Notes: generated by a model from the sequence alone, not told the origin. Shown: positions 1 through 11,914, numbered from the stretch's first letter. The stretch is 64,000 nt of DNA from Maylandia zebra (GCF_041146795.1 NC_135187.1:5839556-5903555); one strand, 5' to 3'. Numbers and translations are program-made.

Positions 1-404
1 AGAAAACAGAGTTAACGCATTACAAACACTGAGACCCCCACTCTGCATCCACTAGGCCATTGGCCTCTTGTTGTCTTACATTTACAGATAAGGTGGAGAG
101 TCTCCTGCAAACCTACTTCTAAGTTATAACAATTATGAGTTTTTATTAAAGGTACAAGCATCAGCTACCCCCAACTGTAGCTTCCTGTCTCCTTTTATGA
201 CAGGCAGACCCCCAGTGTCCTTAAATTCCTTTCCCTCTAAACAATTACACACACTCTCAGGCCTACAGCTAAGCCAAACTGAAACACAGACAAATCCTTC
301 CTTATTCCTCTGATCTAAACAAATTTAACACATCATATTATAATAATTATTTTCTTGTACTCACACTACAAATAAAGAATACCAGAAAAAAATTCAGATT
401 CTAA
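1..404. other. no gene recognised
   Basis: AT-rich sequence without a convincing open frame or repeat signature. It forms the left flank of the Harbinger element, whose TAA target triplet is at 402-404. Confidence 0.4.
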
Positions 405-784
405 CGGTGTGTTCACACCGAACGCGATGGACGCGAATAGAGCGTCAGGTTTACATGTAAAGCCAATGGAAAGGCGCGATGACGCGCGATTGCGGGTCCC
501 GCGAAAATTCGGAAGCAGATTTGCGTCGCGAAAACGCCAAACGCGTGAAACGCCAAACGCGTGAAACGCGCGTCTGGCGCGTTTGATGCGCGAATAAAAC
601 CACGCACGTGAGTTTTTGTGTTGCATTTTGTGCATACGCGCGTTTCGCATCTACCGCTCGAGTTGGAAAAATCTGAACTCCAGCGTCAAATCGCGCCGCG
701 ACAACCAATCAGGAGCCTGGTGACGTGGCTCTGACCTAGGTCAATGGGGCAGATCCAGCCAAAGCCCTTCATTCTTCATTCAGT

Positions 785-2430
785 ATGGAGGAAAAGCTAA
801 TCAGTGCTGTGGCTAATCACCCCGAGCTGTATGATGCCAGCTACTATTTCTACCGAGACAGGAATAAAAAGGACCTAGCTTGGAGACACATAAGTGAGGA
901 GATCGTGCAACCTGGTAAGTTCATTCCTTCTTCTTTTTAATTTTCAGACTGACCCGATGAAGCCGTGCAAAAGCTAGCAAGCCCGCCTACTGTCCCGCGA
1001 TTTTCCCACTGTTGTACAAATACCTTTCCGCTAACCAGATAATGCGTTTATTCAGAGGACATCTGCAGGAGAAAGTGGAAGAGCCTCAGGGACACCTATA
1101 ATAAGGAGAAGAGGACAGAGAAGGAGAAGAGGAGTGGGTCTGCAGCAGGATCGGGGAGGAGATGGAAGTTCTTCGCTGTCATGGGGTTTCTGGACCCCTT
1201 CCTCACCCCGCGGGAGACTAGCGGAAATATGGTGCGGACCGTGGAGAACTTCTCCCCCGAGGACCAGGGACAGCCCGAAGAGGCAGCAGGGGAGTGTCAG
1301 TCAGAAGGTATGTTTACAATGAATTAATGTAGGCAGTTAATTTATGCGTGTTGTCATACAGGAGTATATTTTGTTTATTAATAAACAGTATACAGTAGTC
1401 CCACTGTTCATCCGTCACTGCCTCGCCTTTTCGCTGATTTTTTTTTATTGCACCGTACAGCTTTCAACAATGCGCATTGCATTCTGCAGCCCAAATGACA
1501 AATCTCCTCCGTGTCGTGTCTCCTGCGCTTGCCAAACTTATCATGTTTGGTTTTGATAGCCATCATGTCCAATAGAAAAAACAGCACAAAAACACCCATA
1601 ACTATGACCCTCATTCAGAAATAGACACCTGCACCGGGAGCGAAAAAGGTGCACAAAAGTGGCGCCGCAGACGGAGAAAAAGCACGGCATAATACTTTTA
1701 CGTTTTAAAATCGACAATGGTTTGCACTTTGAGAATCAACTTGTGAGAACTGTGACTACTGTTCATGTGCTGCAATAAATAAGAGACCACTGTATATAAT
1801 AATAAGTATATAATAATATAATATTCTCTATGACTATTGTCTTCAACCTGTTAACATTTAATATTGTCTTGATAGAGTCAAGTAATCATGCAGCAGAGTC
1901 CTCCTCTGTTGCTTCTCCTGGCTCCCCAGTCCCTGGTCCCTCCACTCCTGCTGCTGCACCCACAGGTATGAACATCAAGCACTGATAGCTTTTTACTTGC
2001 TTGGATTCCCTTGTGATCACCTTTACTAAATATCTACAACCACCTTGTGATCACCTTTACTAAATATCTACAACCAATCTGTTCATATCCTGGTTTTTTT
2101 CAATTTTGAAAATGAAAATCTAGTAGCAGCCTTCTCATTACTTTGTGGTGTTTTGTGCTGTGTTTTACAGGCCCACAGAGGAGGACAGCTCGATGGCGGG
2201 CGAAGGACGGGTCCCAGGACGGTCCATCGGCGGTGGAGCTGGCTATCCTGGAGTTCCTAAAGAGGCCACGCCCGTCTCCAACAAAGCATTTCCTCCTCAG
2301 CCTTGTTCCTGCTCTGGAGAGCATGCCGCCTCAGACACGAGAATTCGTGAAATTTCAAATTTATAGATTAGTTTTTGAAAACAGCACAGCTGTGTTAAAT
2401 TTGGAAACATTGGACCCTAATGATCAGTAG
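785..2430 (+). CDS. MADF-BESS DNA-binding protein of the Harbinger element
   Basis: Four exons join in frame with GT/AG introns: 785-914, 1056-1307, 1876-1965 and 2171-2430, giving about 243 aa. Exons 1 and 2 encode a MADF (Adf-1 type) domain: it starts EEKLISAVANHPELYD, continues with DLAWRHISEEI, and finishes with CRRKWKSLRDTYNKEK and a WKFFAVMGFLDPF tail. Exon 3 is a Ser/Pro/Ala linker. Exon 4 carries a C-terminal BESS-like helix (HFLLSLVPALESMPP). Harbinger elements commonly encode such a Myb/MADF protein that binds the ends and helps the transposase reach the nucleus. No stop or frameshift interrupts it, so it may still be translated even though its transposase is broken. A poly(A)-like AATAAA lies near 2,608. 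A domesticated host gene is possible but less likely, given the adjacent TIR. Confidence 0.75.
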
Positions 2431-2728
2431 TTTTCTGATGAGGCAGCAGCTCTCCAGGGCTGAAACAATGTGCTTATTCTTCTCCTCCTTCTCCCTGAGG
2501 CTCTTCCACTCCAAACTGGGTCCTTTTTATTCCTGTCTCTCTGTAAATAGTTAAATTTCATATATTTATGTTTAATGTTTTTGTTACTGAATTTATATAT
2601 TTTATCAAATAAACATTTATAATGACAAATGTCTCTGTTCTACTACACAGCAAATATTGGCACCCGACTTGACACATGTAGAATTTATTTCATATTATAC
2701 TAATGACAAAATATACTAATACAGTGGG

Positions 2729-2964
2729 ATGCAAAAGTTTGGGCAACCTTGTTAATAGACATTATTTTCCTGTATAAATCGTTGGTTGTTACAATAAAAA
2801 ATGTCAGTTAAATATCATACAGGAGACACACACAGTGATATTTGAGAAGTGAAAAGAAGTTTACTGGATTTACAGAAAGTGTGCAATAATTGTTTAAACA
2901 AAATCAAGCAGGTGCATAAATTTGGGCACCACAAAAAAGAAATGAAATAAATATTTAGTGTATA
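2729..2964. mobile_element. Tc1-like transposon end fragment
   Basis: The fragment starts with ACAGTGGGATGCAAAAGTTT, the terminal sequence of a Tc1-like family. A diverged second copy of the same terminus lies near 50,598 beside a Tc1 transposase remnant. Only non-coding end sequence is present. It abuts the truncated Harbinger transposase and probably caused its 3-prime loss. Confidence 0.65.
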
Positions 2965-2974
2965 TCAATGTGTG

Positions 2975-3235
2975 TGTCTCCTATATGATATATGGGGTGC
3001 CTTTGTCTGGACGTGCTTCCCATCCAGAGCTCCACAGCACAGAGGAAAGTTCCAGCGCTCCTGGAATCCCTCTGTGATGGACCGCCAGTCTCCAGGTGAA
3101 GGCACAGCCATGAAGTCGTCCACTAGACAGTCCCAGATGGACGTCGCTGCCTGGGGGGTGATCTGGCTCACCGTGGACACACCGACTCTGATACTGAACG
3201 CGATGGTCCTGAAGGAGTCCCTGGTGACAAGGAAC
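2975..3235 (-). pseudogene. HARBI1-like transposase, one exon fragment
   Basis: The exon opens after a CAG acceptor near 3,236 and reads FLVTRDSFRTIAF, then a helical region (GVSTVSQITPQAATSIWDCLVDDF), then CCGALDGKHV. The last motif holds the first catalytic Asp of the PIF/Harbinger DDE nuclease (CxGALDGKH). The other two acidic residues and the C-terminal half are missing because the reading runs into the neighbouring Tc1 fragment. No N-terminal exon is seen upstream on the minus strand. Confidence 0.7.
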
Positions 3236-4037
3236 CTGGACAAAATTGTTCAAAATTAGTATTATGTGTACTGCAGTTACAAAATACATTATTCAAATTC
3301 CAAAATACTTTTGTGATGTCAGATATAAATCACAAAACTTAAATCTTACATAAAACATTTTGTAATTATAAGGATAATTACAAAATGTATATTAGATAAT
3401 ATCTAAAACAGTTGTGTTTTGTTTTAACTTTAACATATCATAATTTGATTGGTAGCAACTTTTGCCACTACAGTGTGCCAATCACTCATAATTCCTAAAC
3501 ATGTCAATCAGGTAGGAATGAAATAAGACATTAATAGAAATAAAGAGTTGTATGTTGACATGTAGCCCTTTCCTTGCTTAAATCATTAATATTTTTGAAA
3601 AATTAATCTGTGATAAGACATAGCTTATCAAGATAGAACCATGTAACTAAAGATGAACCAAACTGTTCAGTTTTATCTAACTCTGTTTTAATAAAGGCTG
3701 GTGACCCCTGTATAGAGTCTGACAGCTGCAGGGATTATATACAAATATTCAACCAATTCACCAAGTCTCTCTGTGCCTGGGTCCTCATCACAAAACATGG
3801 CATGACAGTTTTGTACATTTTAACACAATTTAATCCCCACATTTGTGAAAGAAAAGCAAAACACTTTTTTGAAAAGTCTGTAACAAAACCATCAAATCTG
3901 ATAAAGGTTATTTAAATGCTGCTAAAGACTACTACTGCCAAAGAAGAATGGATTTGAATTAAAAAAAAACAAAAAACATATCCTAACCTTAATTACTGCA
4001 GGAGAATAATGAATGATGCACACAGTGAGTAAAAAGT
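3236..4037. other. AT-rich spacer, nothing recognised
   Basis: No open frame with family features on either strand. It separates the Harbinger remnant from the hAT-type element that starts at 4,047. Confidence 0.4.
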
Positions 4038-4046
4038 AAACTGAGT

Positions 4047-5480
4047 TAGGGCTGGGCCATATTATACCGTTCACGGTAATACCGGTACAATGTTAGGCAA
4101 CAATAAGAAAATGAAATAACGCGATAGAATATGGGTAAAACGCGCATGCGCAGTGCCTTTGTTTTCATATGCACACGGCCGATTGTTGAGTGAAACGGAT
4201 GAACCAGAATTGGTTTGTAAAAATGGTGCAACTTCAGTGATGTGGAACTGGTTTGGTGTTTGTCCGTCAGATACACAACAAAGCACATTTTTTTGTAGAA
4301 CATACAAGCGGGCTGTATTTTTTTGGACTAAGGTGCTCATAAATCTGGGAGTAATCTGGGTCCTAAACTCCGTATTCTTTAGGTCCCAAAGTCAAACGAA
4401 CACTGTAGCATCACTGAGAGTTAAAAACTGTCTAAATTCTTTCATCTTTAATAAAACGATCAGCATTGCTGCTTTACCAGGTGTAACTATGAAGTTTAAC
4501 ATCCAGGCACCCATGAAAACAGAATTTATTACATTTAACCGAGTTAGAAGTTAGCAGGAAGCTAGCGGAAGTTAGCTCGCTAGTTTCGCTAGTTACCTAA
4601 GCATGATATAGCATGTTCTGACAGAGAGATTTCTGAAAAATTTAAACATACTGCTCTGCTATCACTTCCAACATAAATGAAGACAGGAAACTAAACAGCA
4701 GTGACGTTTGTAAGGTTACTGAAGTTGGGCTACGTGATCGCTAGCGACACAGCTATGTCAGCATAACATAAACAGTGAAGCTGCAGGATGAACGCTAACA
4801 CTTTTCCACTTGATAAAAGTTAACGTGAAGGTTCCTGATGGTTAGGGACAAATGCAATCCCATGGCAGGATGCTGTAAACGGACCAAACTTCAGTCAGGA
4901 GAACAACTGAGATAATCCATCCACAATATGAGGTTAGTCATTAATATACTGCAACAACATGGGAATAGAGCAGCTGTGATAGAATACAGCATTAATGAAT
5001 CAATGGTACAGAAGTGGAGGAAGCAAGAAGAATGAGTTGAATAAAGTTTGATTTATCTGACTGCTTTGTTTCGCTTAACGTGCCTTATAATCCCGTGCAC
5101 CTTATGGTCTGAAAAATATGTATTTGACTTTTTTATTTGGCACACTGCAGTTTAATGTTGCAAAGCACCTTTTTTTTAACTTCAGTGGATTTTATACATG
5201 GTTATGCTCAGGATATCTCATCCCATTTCTACTGGAAATGCCTTTTGGTTAAACCTTCAGCAAGGAATTTGCATTTGCACTGTTAAATTTTTATATAGCT
5301 TTAATGCACATAAAAAAACAGCTGCTTGTTTAAGTAAAATAAATGGATGGTGTTTTTTTGCGCTAGTAAAGTTGTGGAGTTGTATTTTGTCTCGCATCAA
5401 TTATATCGTCAGTTATATCGTTATCGCAAATTTTCAAATATATATCGTGATAAATATTTTTGGCCATATCGCCCTGCTCT
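4047..5480. mobile_element. non-autonomous hAT-type element, 1.43 kb, with intact target duplication
   Basis: The left end begins TAGGGCTGGGCCATAT and the right end finishes GGCCATATCGCCCTGCTCT, an imperfect terminal inverted repeat. The nine bases AAACTGAGT flank both sides exactly (4,038-4,046 and 5,481-5,489), fitting the 8-bp duplication of hAT elements plus one chance base. No transposase is encoded. The middle part (about 4,364-4,960) recurs at 15,729-16,330. The intact duplication and 1.4-kb span define a full-length copy. Confidence 0.8.
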
Positions 5481-5673
5481 AAACTGAGTGCATTTGGACA
5501 GAGATTCACTTTTAATGTGTATGCATAATATAATACAGATACATAAAAATACACTCCAAAAATAGAAGTCCTTGAAATGTACAAAATATTATTAAAAAAT
5601 TAGAAAAATTGAGACACCTTGGCCTGTGGTATAATGTATACAATGTATGAAAAGATCTTTACTGCAGATACTA

Positions 5674-5880
5674 CTATGGCTCTGCAGATTTTTTCTTTTC
5701 TTTTAACCTATGTCGCCTCACCTTGAGGTTGGTGAATCTATCTATCACATTTTGGTGGTCAAGTCTCTCAAGCATCTCTTTCTCAACTGACATCACATTA
5801 TACGAATGCAGCCGACAAATGCGTCCTCCTTTTCCCCAAATTTGAAGGATGGGTCGGGTGTGTCCTTCGTGGCCCACCAT
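5674..5880 (-). other. unrecognised 68-codon open frame
   Basis: The frame reads a basic, helix-rich peptide (EKEMLERLDHQNVIDRF, then VRRHRLKEKKK) next to the start of a dispersed repeat. It could be an exon fragment of a transposon gene or chance. The related repeat copy near 31,890 diverges exactly here. I do not recognise the family. Confidence 0.25.
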
Positions 5881-6655
5881 ATCCCAGAATTAATAGTGCG
5901 GCCCAGCCAAACTCCAGTTTTCAACAATGGCGGCCGCTACTAAGTTTTAAAATTACTCTTACTAATCTTTCTGAGTCACAAAATAAACTTTTAACATATT
6001 TTCAGGTGAGAAAGTAGCTGTGTAAACATCAAATATCTGCTTGGTTTATCAAGATATTGCATATTTGCAAAAGTGCTTCGACGTTTCCGGAGACGTCTGT
6101 TACCCACCAGCTCGATAGCTAGCCGGGAGCTCGAGGGTCACTGAAGCCGCCGAGAATGGCACAACTCCGGGCACATCATTTTCAGATCACCGCGGACTTT
6201 CGCTACCTGGGTTAAACGTAATATATAAGTCACTTAGACAACCTAAAAATGTTATTGTTTGGCTTTTTTCAGTGTTTTATTTGTTTGTGAGTAAATCGGT
6301 TTGGCTGAGATTAAAGTTATTACATTAGATTAGATAAAATAAAACTTTATTAATCCCCCAGGTGGGTTCCTCCTTGGTTTTCACACAGCTGACTAAACGT
6401 CAAACAGAAGACTGATTAAAAAGAAGTATGAGATGGTCGAGAATTTACGCCTAGATAGCAAGGAGCAGACGGCCGAGTTTATTAAACTCCACCAAGACAG
6501 CGGTGACGCTAAGAAGGCTAGACCGTCCAATTTCCCCAGCCGTTTACTTCCGGCCTACCCAACCTTCCGAGGACCCGGCCCACGTAGACCGCGAAGGCCG
6601 GGTCCTCAGGAGGATGCAGCCCATGAATTTGGATTTTTCTCCCGCTGTTGGGTCA
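5881..6655 (+). repeat. dispersed repeat family Y, copy 1
   Basis: A segment containing GGCCCAGCCAAACTCC, a GTTATTGTTTGGCTTTTTTC tract and a distinctive GGCCGGGTCCTCAGGAGGAT end recurs twice more: at 10,600-10,935 (same strand) and at about 30,250-32,015 (opposite strand, interrupted by an LTR). The TTTTCAGGTGAGAAAG stretch looks like a splice junction, so the family may derive from a gene-bearing DNA transposon. This copy preserves the empty site for the LTR insertion seen in copy 3. Confidence 0.7.
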
Positions 6656-6934
6656 GAGGCGGTAAAATGGCTCCTTCAAAGTTGCATAACCTGCCGCTTC
6701 AATTATGTAATGTACCGCAATGGTTCTAAGATGGCGGCACATTACATACAGAATGGTGTGTATGTGTAAGTTTGGTGATGGAGTTTTTATTATGAATGAA
6801 TGATGAATTTTTATGAATTATTATGTCTATTTTTATGCTTAAGGACAACAGATGGAAATTAGCCCTTGGCTATAATCTGGTATGTTTACATTCATGTAAT
6901 TTTTTTTTTTACATTTATGTTCATTAACATGCAC

Positions 6935-6940
<6 letters not shown>

Positions 6941-6965
<25 letters not shown>

Positions 6966-6968
6966 AAT
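6941..6968. repeat. (AAAT)n microsatellite
   Basis: About seven uninterrupted AAAT units. Confidence 0.9.
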
Positions 6969-6969
6969 T

Positions 6970-7560
6970 ACATACCCTTACAGCCTAAATAATGAGGCTG
7001 TTTTAACCGACTGATTTGTGAGAACTAACTGCACCTTCCGTAACAGATTCAGAAATACTAACACGCCGAATGAAGCTAATGAAACACCACAATAAAGTGT
7101 AGCATACAGTCAAATGACCCATTGTCATTTCAAACTGGGTCTATAAAAGCGCTAGGCGTTAGCATTGGGTTGTCAGGGCTAGCTTCTCGAAAAGTCACTA
7201 ACAACAACTCGGTGAATCACTCAAACAGATGATAGACATTTCAGAGAAGAGAAGCAGCTTACCGCAGCGATCCGGGGGGGAAGTGGGCGGAAATTCAGAA
7301 GTGAGCCAGAAACGTAAGAAAAAAGAGGCGTTCACTGGTAGTGGGAAATTACACAAAATGGACCTTGAGAATGTAAAAAATGTATGTCAATTTAATAATA
7401 ATTTTACAGTATTTTTTGCCACAGAAAAAAAACTAGCAGAAATTAAATTTTTAAAGTTGAATAAATATTTCAAACATGATTATTTAAATTTGAATTAATG
7501 ATTAAAAGTCATAAATCAATATAAGGTCATTGTGTTAAAATGTGATGTATTAATATAGAT
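6970..7560. other. no supported gene
   Basis: A TATAAAAG-type promoter motif near 7,142 is followed by an open frame from 7,229 (89 codons) whose second half is AT-rich and of low coding quality. I see no domain. It may be the 5-prime part of a decayed transposon gene. Confidence 0.3.
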
Positions 7561-7589
7561 TTGTTTAACTGACTGAAGCAATGACAACA

Positions 7590-8105
7590 GTCATCTCCTG
7601 AACACCAACACCAAGTAGGTGGTAAAGAGTTCACCAGGCCTAAAAAAACAAAACAAAACAATGCAGGACAGTCTGCAAAGATGTCGAGTCAGTCAGACAT
7701 TGTGCAGAGCAGATGAGGAAGAAGTTGTAATCTAAAATGGAGAACAATCATCTCACTGCACTGCAGGACTCAGAGGTTCAGGAGGGTCTTTATCCCCATT
7801 GCCATGAGGCTTTTTAACAGCAACTACTCACATGTTCTTCTCACATTTATTTCTTTTATTCTAATAAACATTGGTAGTAATCATATGAATTCTGAGCTAA
7901 ATGGACTTGCCCTGATAGGCTTCAGCCAGCACAGAAGCTAATACAGCACAACACTTAGGGAAGTTGAAAATGGAGTAATTGGAAGTGTCTCCACCTGAAC
8001 ACAGTGAGCTGATGATCGAGTTCACCAGACCTAAAACACATAACAACTGCATAGATGGAGAGTACATACACTGCGCAGAGCACATTAGGAGGAAGTTATG
8101 TGATA
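7590..8105. repeat. two diverged direct repeats around a LINE-like tail
   Basis: The stretch around 7,620-7,730 (GAGTTCACCAGGCCTAAAA ... GTGCAGAGCAG ... GAAGAAGTTG) is repeated in diverged form at 8,019-8,100 (GAGTTCACCAGACCTAAAA ... GCGCAGAGCAC ... GGAAGTTATG). Between them, 7,770-7,870 reads like the 3-prime end of a non-LTR retrotransposon, ending in an AATAAA-type tail. Function is unknown. Confidence 0.4.
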
Positions 8106-8930
8106 TTAGGGCTGCACGATTTTGCATAAAATGAGAATCACGATTTTTTGGCTTAGAATTGAGATCGCGATTCTCTCACGATTTTCTTTTCCAGTATAAA
8201 TATTTATTGTATACAGTATAAATTCCAGTATAATAATTCCAGTATACAGTATAAATTCCAGTATAAATATTTCCAGTATAAATATTTATTGCACTTATTA
8301 ACTGCACATCAACTTCGTAACAGTTGAGACTGAACATAAAAACAATAAATAAACATAAAAACAACAAATGTCTCACGTTTTGTTGTTGCCGCAAAATGTT
8401 GTACTGCTTGAAATTCCGTCTCCACCGTTGCTCGACACTGCGTGTATAGAGCAGGTAGTGCAACAATAGAAAAACAGTTGCGGGACGACACTGTGTAGCG
8501 TTTGTCTAGGGTGTTGATCATTTTCCTAAATCCCTCGTTTTGCACAGTGTTGATGGGAGCCATATCTTTGGTCAGGTGATAAGTGATAGCCTCCGTAATT
8601 TCTTTGTGCCTGCGGGAGTTCGACGGGTATAGGGAAGCGCTGTATAAGGTTCCCGTTATTGATGTTTGGGTGGTTGACCGGCACGGATTTTCTCCTGTCA
8701 CTTTCTCGTCATCCTTCTCGTGACGTGCTCTCCGTTGTTTTTTCCCTGCTAATTTTAGCATCACACGGTACAGCTTCTGTATCACGTGGTATAAGGCTCC
8801 GCCCTTGAATGTGCTGACAGCAAAATCACACAAATTATCAATGGAAATCAAATTTAGCAACCCATGTAGGTCTGGATTTGGTGTCACAAAAACACTACAG
8901 GCTGATCCAACTTGGATGTCATGTCCTTAA
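8106..8930 (-). pseudogene. hAT transposase fragment (ZBED-like)
   Basis: The minus-strand frame at 8,309-8,887 encodes, in its second half, RRHKEITEAITYHLTKDMAP, then GFRKMINTLDKRYTVSSRN and CRATVETEFQAV. This is the region after the BED finger in Ac-like hAT transposases (helical DNA-binding part and start of the RNase-H fold). The BED finger and the catalytic core are absent. The lower end carries a hAT-style terminus (TAGGGCTGCACGATTTTG). The element is truncated at both coding ends and abuts a Tc1-family fragment near 8,930. Confidence 0.7.
8185..8300. repeat. short AT-rich tandem repeat
   Basis: Repeated units of TTCCAGTATAAATATT with small indels lie just inside the lower hAT terminus. 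They appear to have expanded within the transposon. Confidence 0.6.
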
Positions 8931-9024
8931 AACACATCAAAATGAGACTCAGTAGTGTGTGGGGTCTCCAGGTGCCTTTATGACCTCCCTACAATACCTG
9001 GGGGATCCTGAGGGATCTCCTCAC

Positions 9025-10274
9025 TAGTGATGGGTCGTTCGCGAACGAAATGGCTCTTAGAGCCGAGTCTTTGACGTGAACGACGCGAGCCGGCTCCTTA
9101 TCGCGAGCCGTCACGGGGTTTTTTTTTTTTTTTTCTTTCTTTCTCTCAGCCTCTCTCTCCCACTTTTTTTCCGCTTCACTCAGCACGCGAGCCTTGTGCT
9201 TTACGCTGGGCAGAGGGGGGAGGGGCGGTAATTACACTCAGTAGCACAGGAACAGAGCCAGAGAGAGAGAAAGAGAGGCAGGGACAACAACATTAGAAAG
9301 GTATAGTAATCATCCACAACTATTTTCGGTTGCGGATGATAAAAGATTCAGAAAGTTTATTCATGCAGGTCCATATGACAGAGAATATGCATCTTCTTTT
9401 TGTTTTCATATTTTAATTTATATTTAATTGTGTTGTGGTTTGCAGTGTTTTGTGTTGTTTCACTTTAAATTTGTAAAAGGAAAAAGCTGAAAATTTAAAT
9501 AGTTAAAAGTTGAAATGTGAATAGTTGATTTTTGTATTATATGATTTATTTATTACATTTTATGTGGAGTGAATAAATAAAAGTATATTTTTACGGTGGC
9601 CCCTAGAGACAAAGCACATACAAACTTCAAATCACGTATGAACTCTGAAGCATGTACAAACTCCAAAACACGTAAAAACTCCAAAACACGTACAAACTCC
9701 GAAGCACGTAAAAACTCAGAAGCATATAAAAACTCAGAAGCACATAAAAACTCAAAACACGTACAAAAGACAACAGAAGTGCTCCAGGATGCTGGGCACA
9801 GTGTTGAGCCTTTGTTATCTTGTGGCTACACAAGCCAGCAAGTACCAACGACCGGATTTGCTGTGTGGTATTAACAGGTAAATGAACTTTTTTTTTTAAT
9901 TATTTGAATATATATGAGTGCCTGTGTATAAATACACAAACAATACACACATGCTTTCAATTGTGTAATTTAAGTGATCTAGTAGCTCTGCTTTGGAAGT
10001 TCAGTTCATGCTAGAAATGTGTTTTGGAGTTTGTACGTGTTTTGTCTCTAGGGGCCACCGCATATATTTATATACAAACATATATAAATAAAACCACTTT
10101 TTTTTACGTTAGTAATTCCTTTTGTGCATAATTTTATATTATTGTTAATAATAAATTAATTAAAGCAACAAAACAACCTGAAGAGCCGGTTCGGAGCCGA
10201 AAGAGCCGGCTCTTTTTAGTGAGCCGAACCGAAAGAGCCGGATCTCTAAAAAAGAGCCGGAAATCCCATCACTA
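9025..10274. mobile_element. non-autonomous hAT element, copy 1, with 8-bp target duplication
   Basis: Termini TAGTGATGGGTCG and ...AATCCCATCACTA are inverted repeats. CTCCTCAC flanks both sides perfectly (9,017-9,024 and 10,275-10,282). Subterminal GAGCCGG motifs are frequent, probably transposase sites. No transposase gene is present. A smaller MITE sits inside at 9,594-10,062. A second, inverted copy lies at 12,873-14,684. Confidence 0.85.
9594..10062. mobile_element. nested MITE carrying an 18-bp tandem array, copy 1
   Basis: Inverted termini CGGTGGCCCCTAGAGACAAA and TTTGTCTCTAGGGGCCACCG bound the element. About 150 bp after the left end (9,618-9,770) consist of near-18-bp units of the AACACGTACAAACTCCAA type; the array is open as a 6-residue repeat peptide, which I consider non-genic. 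The flank TATATTTA occurs on the right and, with two extra T, on the left. The same MITE sits at the same place inside hAT copy 2. Confidence 0.8.
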
Positions 10275-10599
10275 CTCCTCACAGACCTGTACTAAAGCAT
10301 CCACCAACTCCTGGACAATCTGTGGTGCAACATGGCGTTGGTGGATGGAGCAAGACATGATGTGTCCAGATGTGATCAATTGGATTCAGGTCTGGGGAAT
10401 GGGGGGATGAGTCCATAGCATCAATGCCATTGTATGGCAGGAACTGCTGACTCACTCCAGCCACAAATGGGAGTCAGGCTACCTCTGACAAGCACATGGA
10501 GGGGTGTGGTGTGGCCCCGCAAAGAAATGCCACTATATTTCAACTATATTTAGTTAAAATATAGTGGTTGAAATGTATATATATTATTTAGATCAATAA

Positions 10600-10935
10600 C
10601 ATTTTATTATTTGGCTTTTTTCAGTGTTTTATTTGTTCGTGAGTAAATTGGTTTGGCTGAGATTACAGCTGAATAAACGTCAAACAGAAAGCTGATTAAA
10701 CAGAAGTGTGACATGATTGAGAATTTACATCAGTGACCTGTTATATTTTAGATAGCAAGGAGGAGATGGCTGAGTTTATTAAACCCCGCCAAGACAGCTG
10801 GTGACACAAATCTGAAGGCTAGACTGTCCAATTTCACAGCCGCTCACTTCCGGCCTACCCACCCTTCGGAGGACCAATCCCAAGTAAAGGCCGGGTCCTC
10901 AGGAGGATGCAGCATATGAATTTGGACACCCAAAA
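10600..10935 (+). repeat. dispersed repeat family Y, copy 2 (partial)
   Basis: Matches copy 1 from the TTTGGCTTTTTTCAGTGTTT tract to the GCCGGGTCCTCAGGAGGAT end, with small indels. The left half is missing. Confidence 0.7.
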
Positions 10936-10944
10936 CACTTCGAT

Positions 10945-11025
10945 TTAGCAATACTATATTTAGTGAAAATGTTATGATTTAGTAGAAATATTATGATTTA
11001 GCAGAAATAGTATGATTTAGCAGGT
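10945..11025. repeat. 19-bp tandem repeat
   Basis: Four diverged units of the ATGATTTAGCAGAAATAGT type in a row, directly after repeat Y copy 2. Confidence 0.7.
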
Positions 11026-11890
11026 GAGGATCAGCTGTGTTGGATCAAGGATACATCACAAACATGCAGGATGCTGGCCCTTGAAGCTTGGAGTTCCCCA
11101 CCCCTGCTTTAATACATTGAGTATTGTTAGATAAACTCCTGGCCTTATTAATAAAATGTGAATAACTTGTTTAATTGATATCATAACCACCCAGAAGTCT
11201 TGACTTGATCATTTGTCCTTCCATAATTATTTGAATAAAACAGCAATTCAAGCATGAAAACAGCAGGAATGTTAAAATAAATAATGAATTTAATTTGTTG
11301 GCTTCTGCAAAGCTACCAAATGAAATATTGTTTATGGACTTGCCCCCTTTAATACACACAGAAAATACAATATTGAGCTTTGATCTTTGTTTCTAGGTGT
11401 GTTATTAATGTTTTCAAACTGTTTAAGAAAAACATATATAATATTTCAGCCTTCTAAATAACACACACATAAAAACATTATTATTTGATGTTGAACATAC
11501 AGATAGGCAGTTGTTGGCCTACAGGAGCAGTGTTCTTTATCGAAGATTTTAAGTGCTTAAAAAGTCTGTTAAGCTCTGTACAGAGCATGCAATGTAACTG
11601 TACATTAGAGAGTGTTTTATAAACCATGTCTTCTGTTTCATTTAATAAACATGAGACTGCTTTATGCATTTTCAGCTATTTACTAGATTTGATCAGATTA
11701 CAAAACACTTAGCACAAGACTGCAATTGAAACTATAACTTTTAAATATTGTTTAAATGAATGAACATAGCAACATGTAATAAAAAATTCTAAACATATAT
11801 AAATAAAATATAAATAAAAAAAATTTAATTCATTCTTTGTAATATATCATTTTTCAAACTTGAACATTTTAAAAAATACAAACAAAACAA
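11026..11890. other. AT-rich region without a supported gene
   Basis: A short GC-richer piece near 11,045-11,105 (TGGCCCTTGAAGCTTGGAGTT) has the look of a transposon end. The rest is AT-rich with only short frames. Confidence 0.35.
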
Positions 11891-11914
11891 ATGAACTATA
11901 TATATATTTATTCT

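Larger units (their letters stand above)
405..3235. mobile_element. PIF/Harbinger DNA transposon, right end missing
   Basis: The left end begins with a CGGTGTGTTCACACCG hairpin-like terminus right after a TAA triplet, the target preferred by PIF/Harbinger elements. Inside are the two genes expected for this superfamily in opposite orientation: a MADF/Myb-like gene on + and a HARBI1-like transposase on -. The transposase is cut by a Tc1-type insertion and no matching right terminus is visible before 4,000, so the element is probably immobile. The superfamily call rests on the gene pair and on the TIR style. Confidence 0.75.
8931..10530 (-). pseudogene. Tc1/mariner-family transposase remnant split by a hAT insertion
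   Basis: Two flanking pieces, 8,931-9,016 and 10,283-10,530, belong together once the 9,025-10,274 element and its 8-bp duplication are removed. The minus strand at 10,279-10,464 contains SPHSPDLNPIDHIW, the third-Asp/Glu region of Tc1/IS630 DDE transposases. Stops interrupt the surrounding frame. It served as the landing site for the hAT element. Confidence 0.6.

Noticed and set aside
4153-4554. 133-codon open frame on the plus strand
   Set aside because: It lies inside the 4,047-5,480 non-autonomous hAT-type element, has no domain, and the matching repeat copy at 15.7 kb does not keep the frame.
8176-8300. possible CRISPR-like repeat array
   Set aside because: Units are short, AT-rich, directly adjacent and lack spacers; this is a tandem repeat in a vertebrate transposon.
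9596-9874. 92-codon frame with six-residue NSEARK-type repeats
   Set aside because: It is the translation of the 18-bp tandem array in the nested MITE; array periodicity alone keeps it open.
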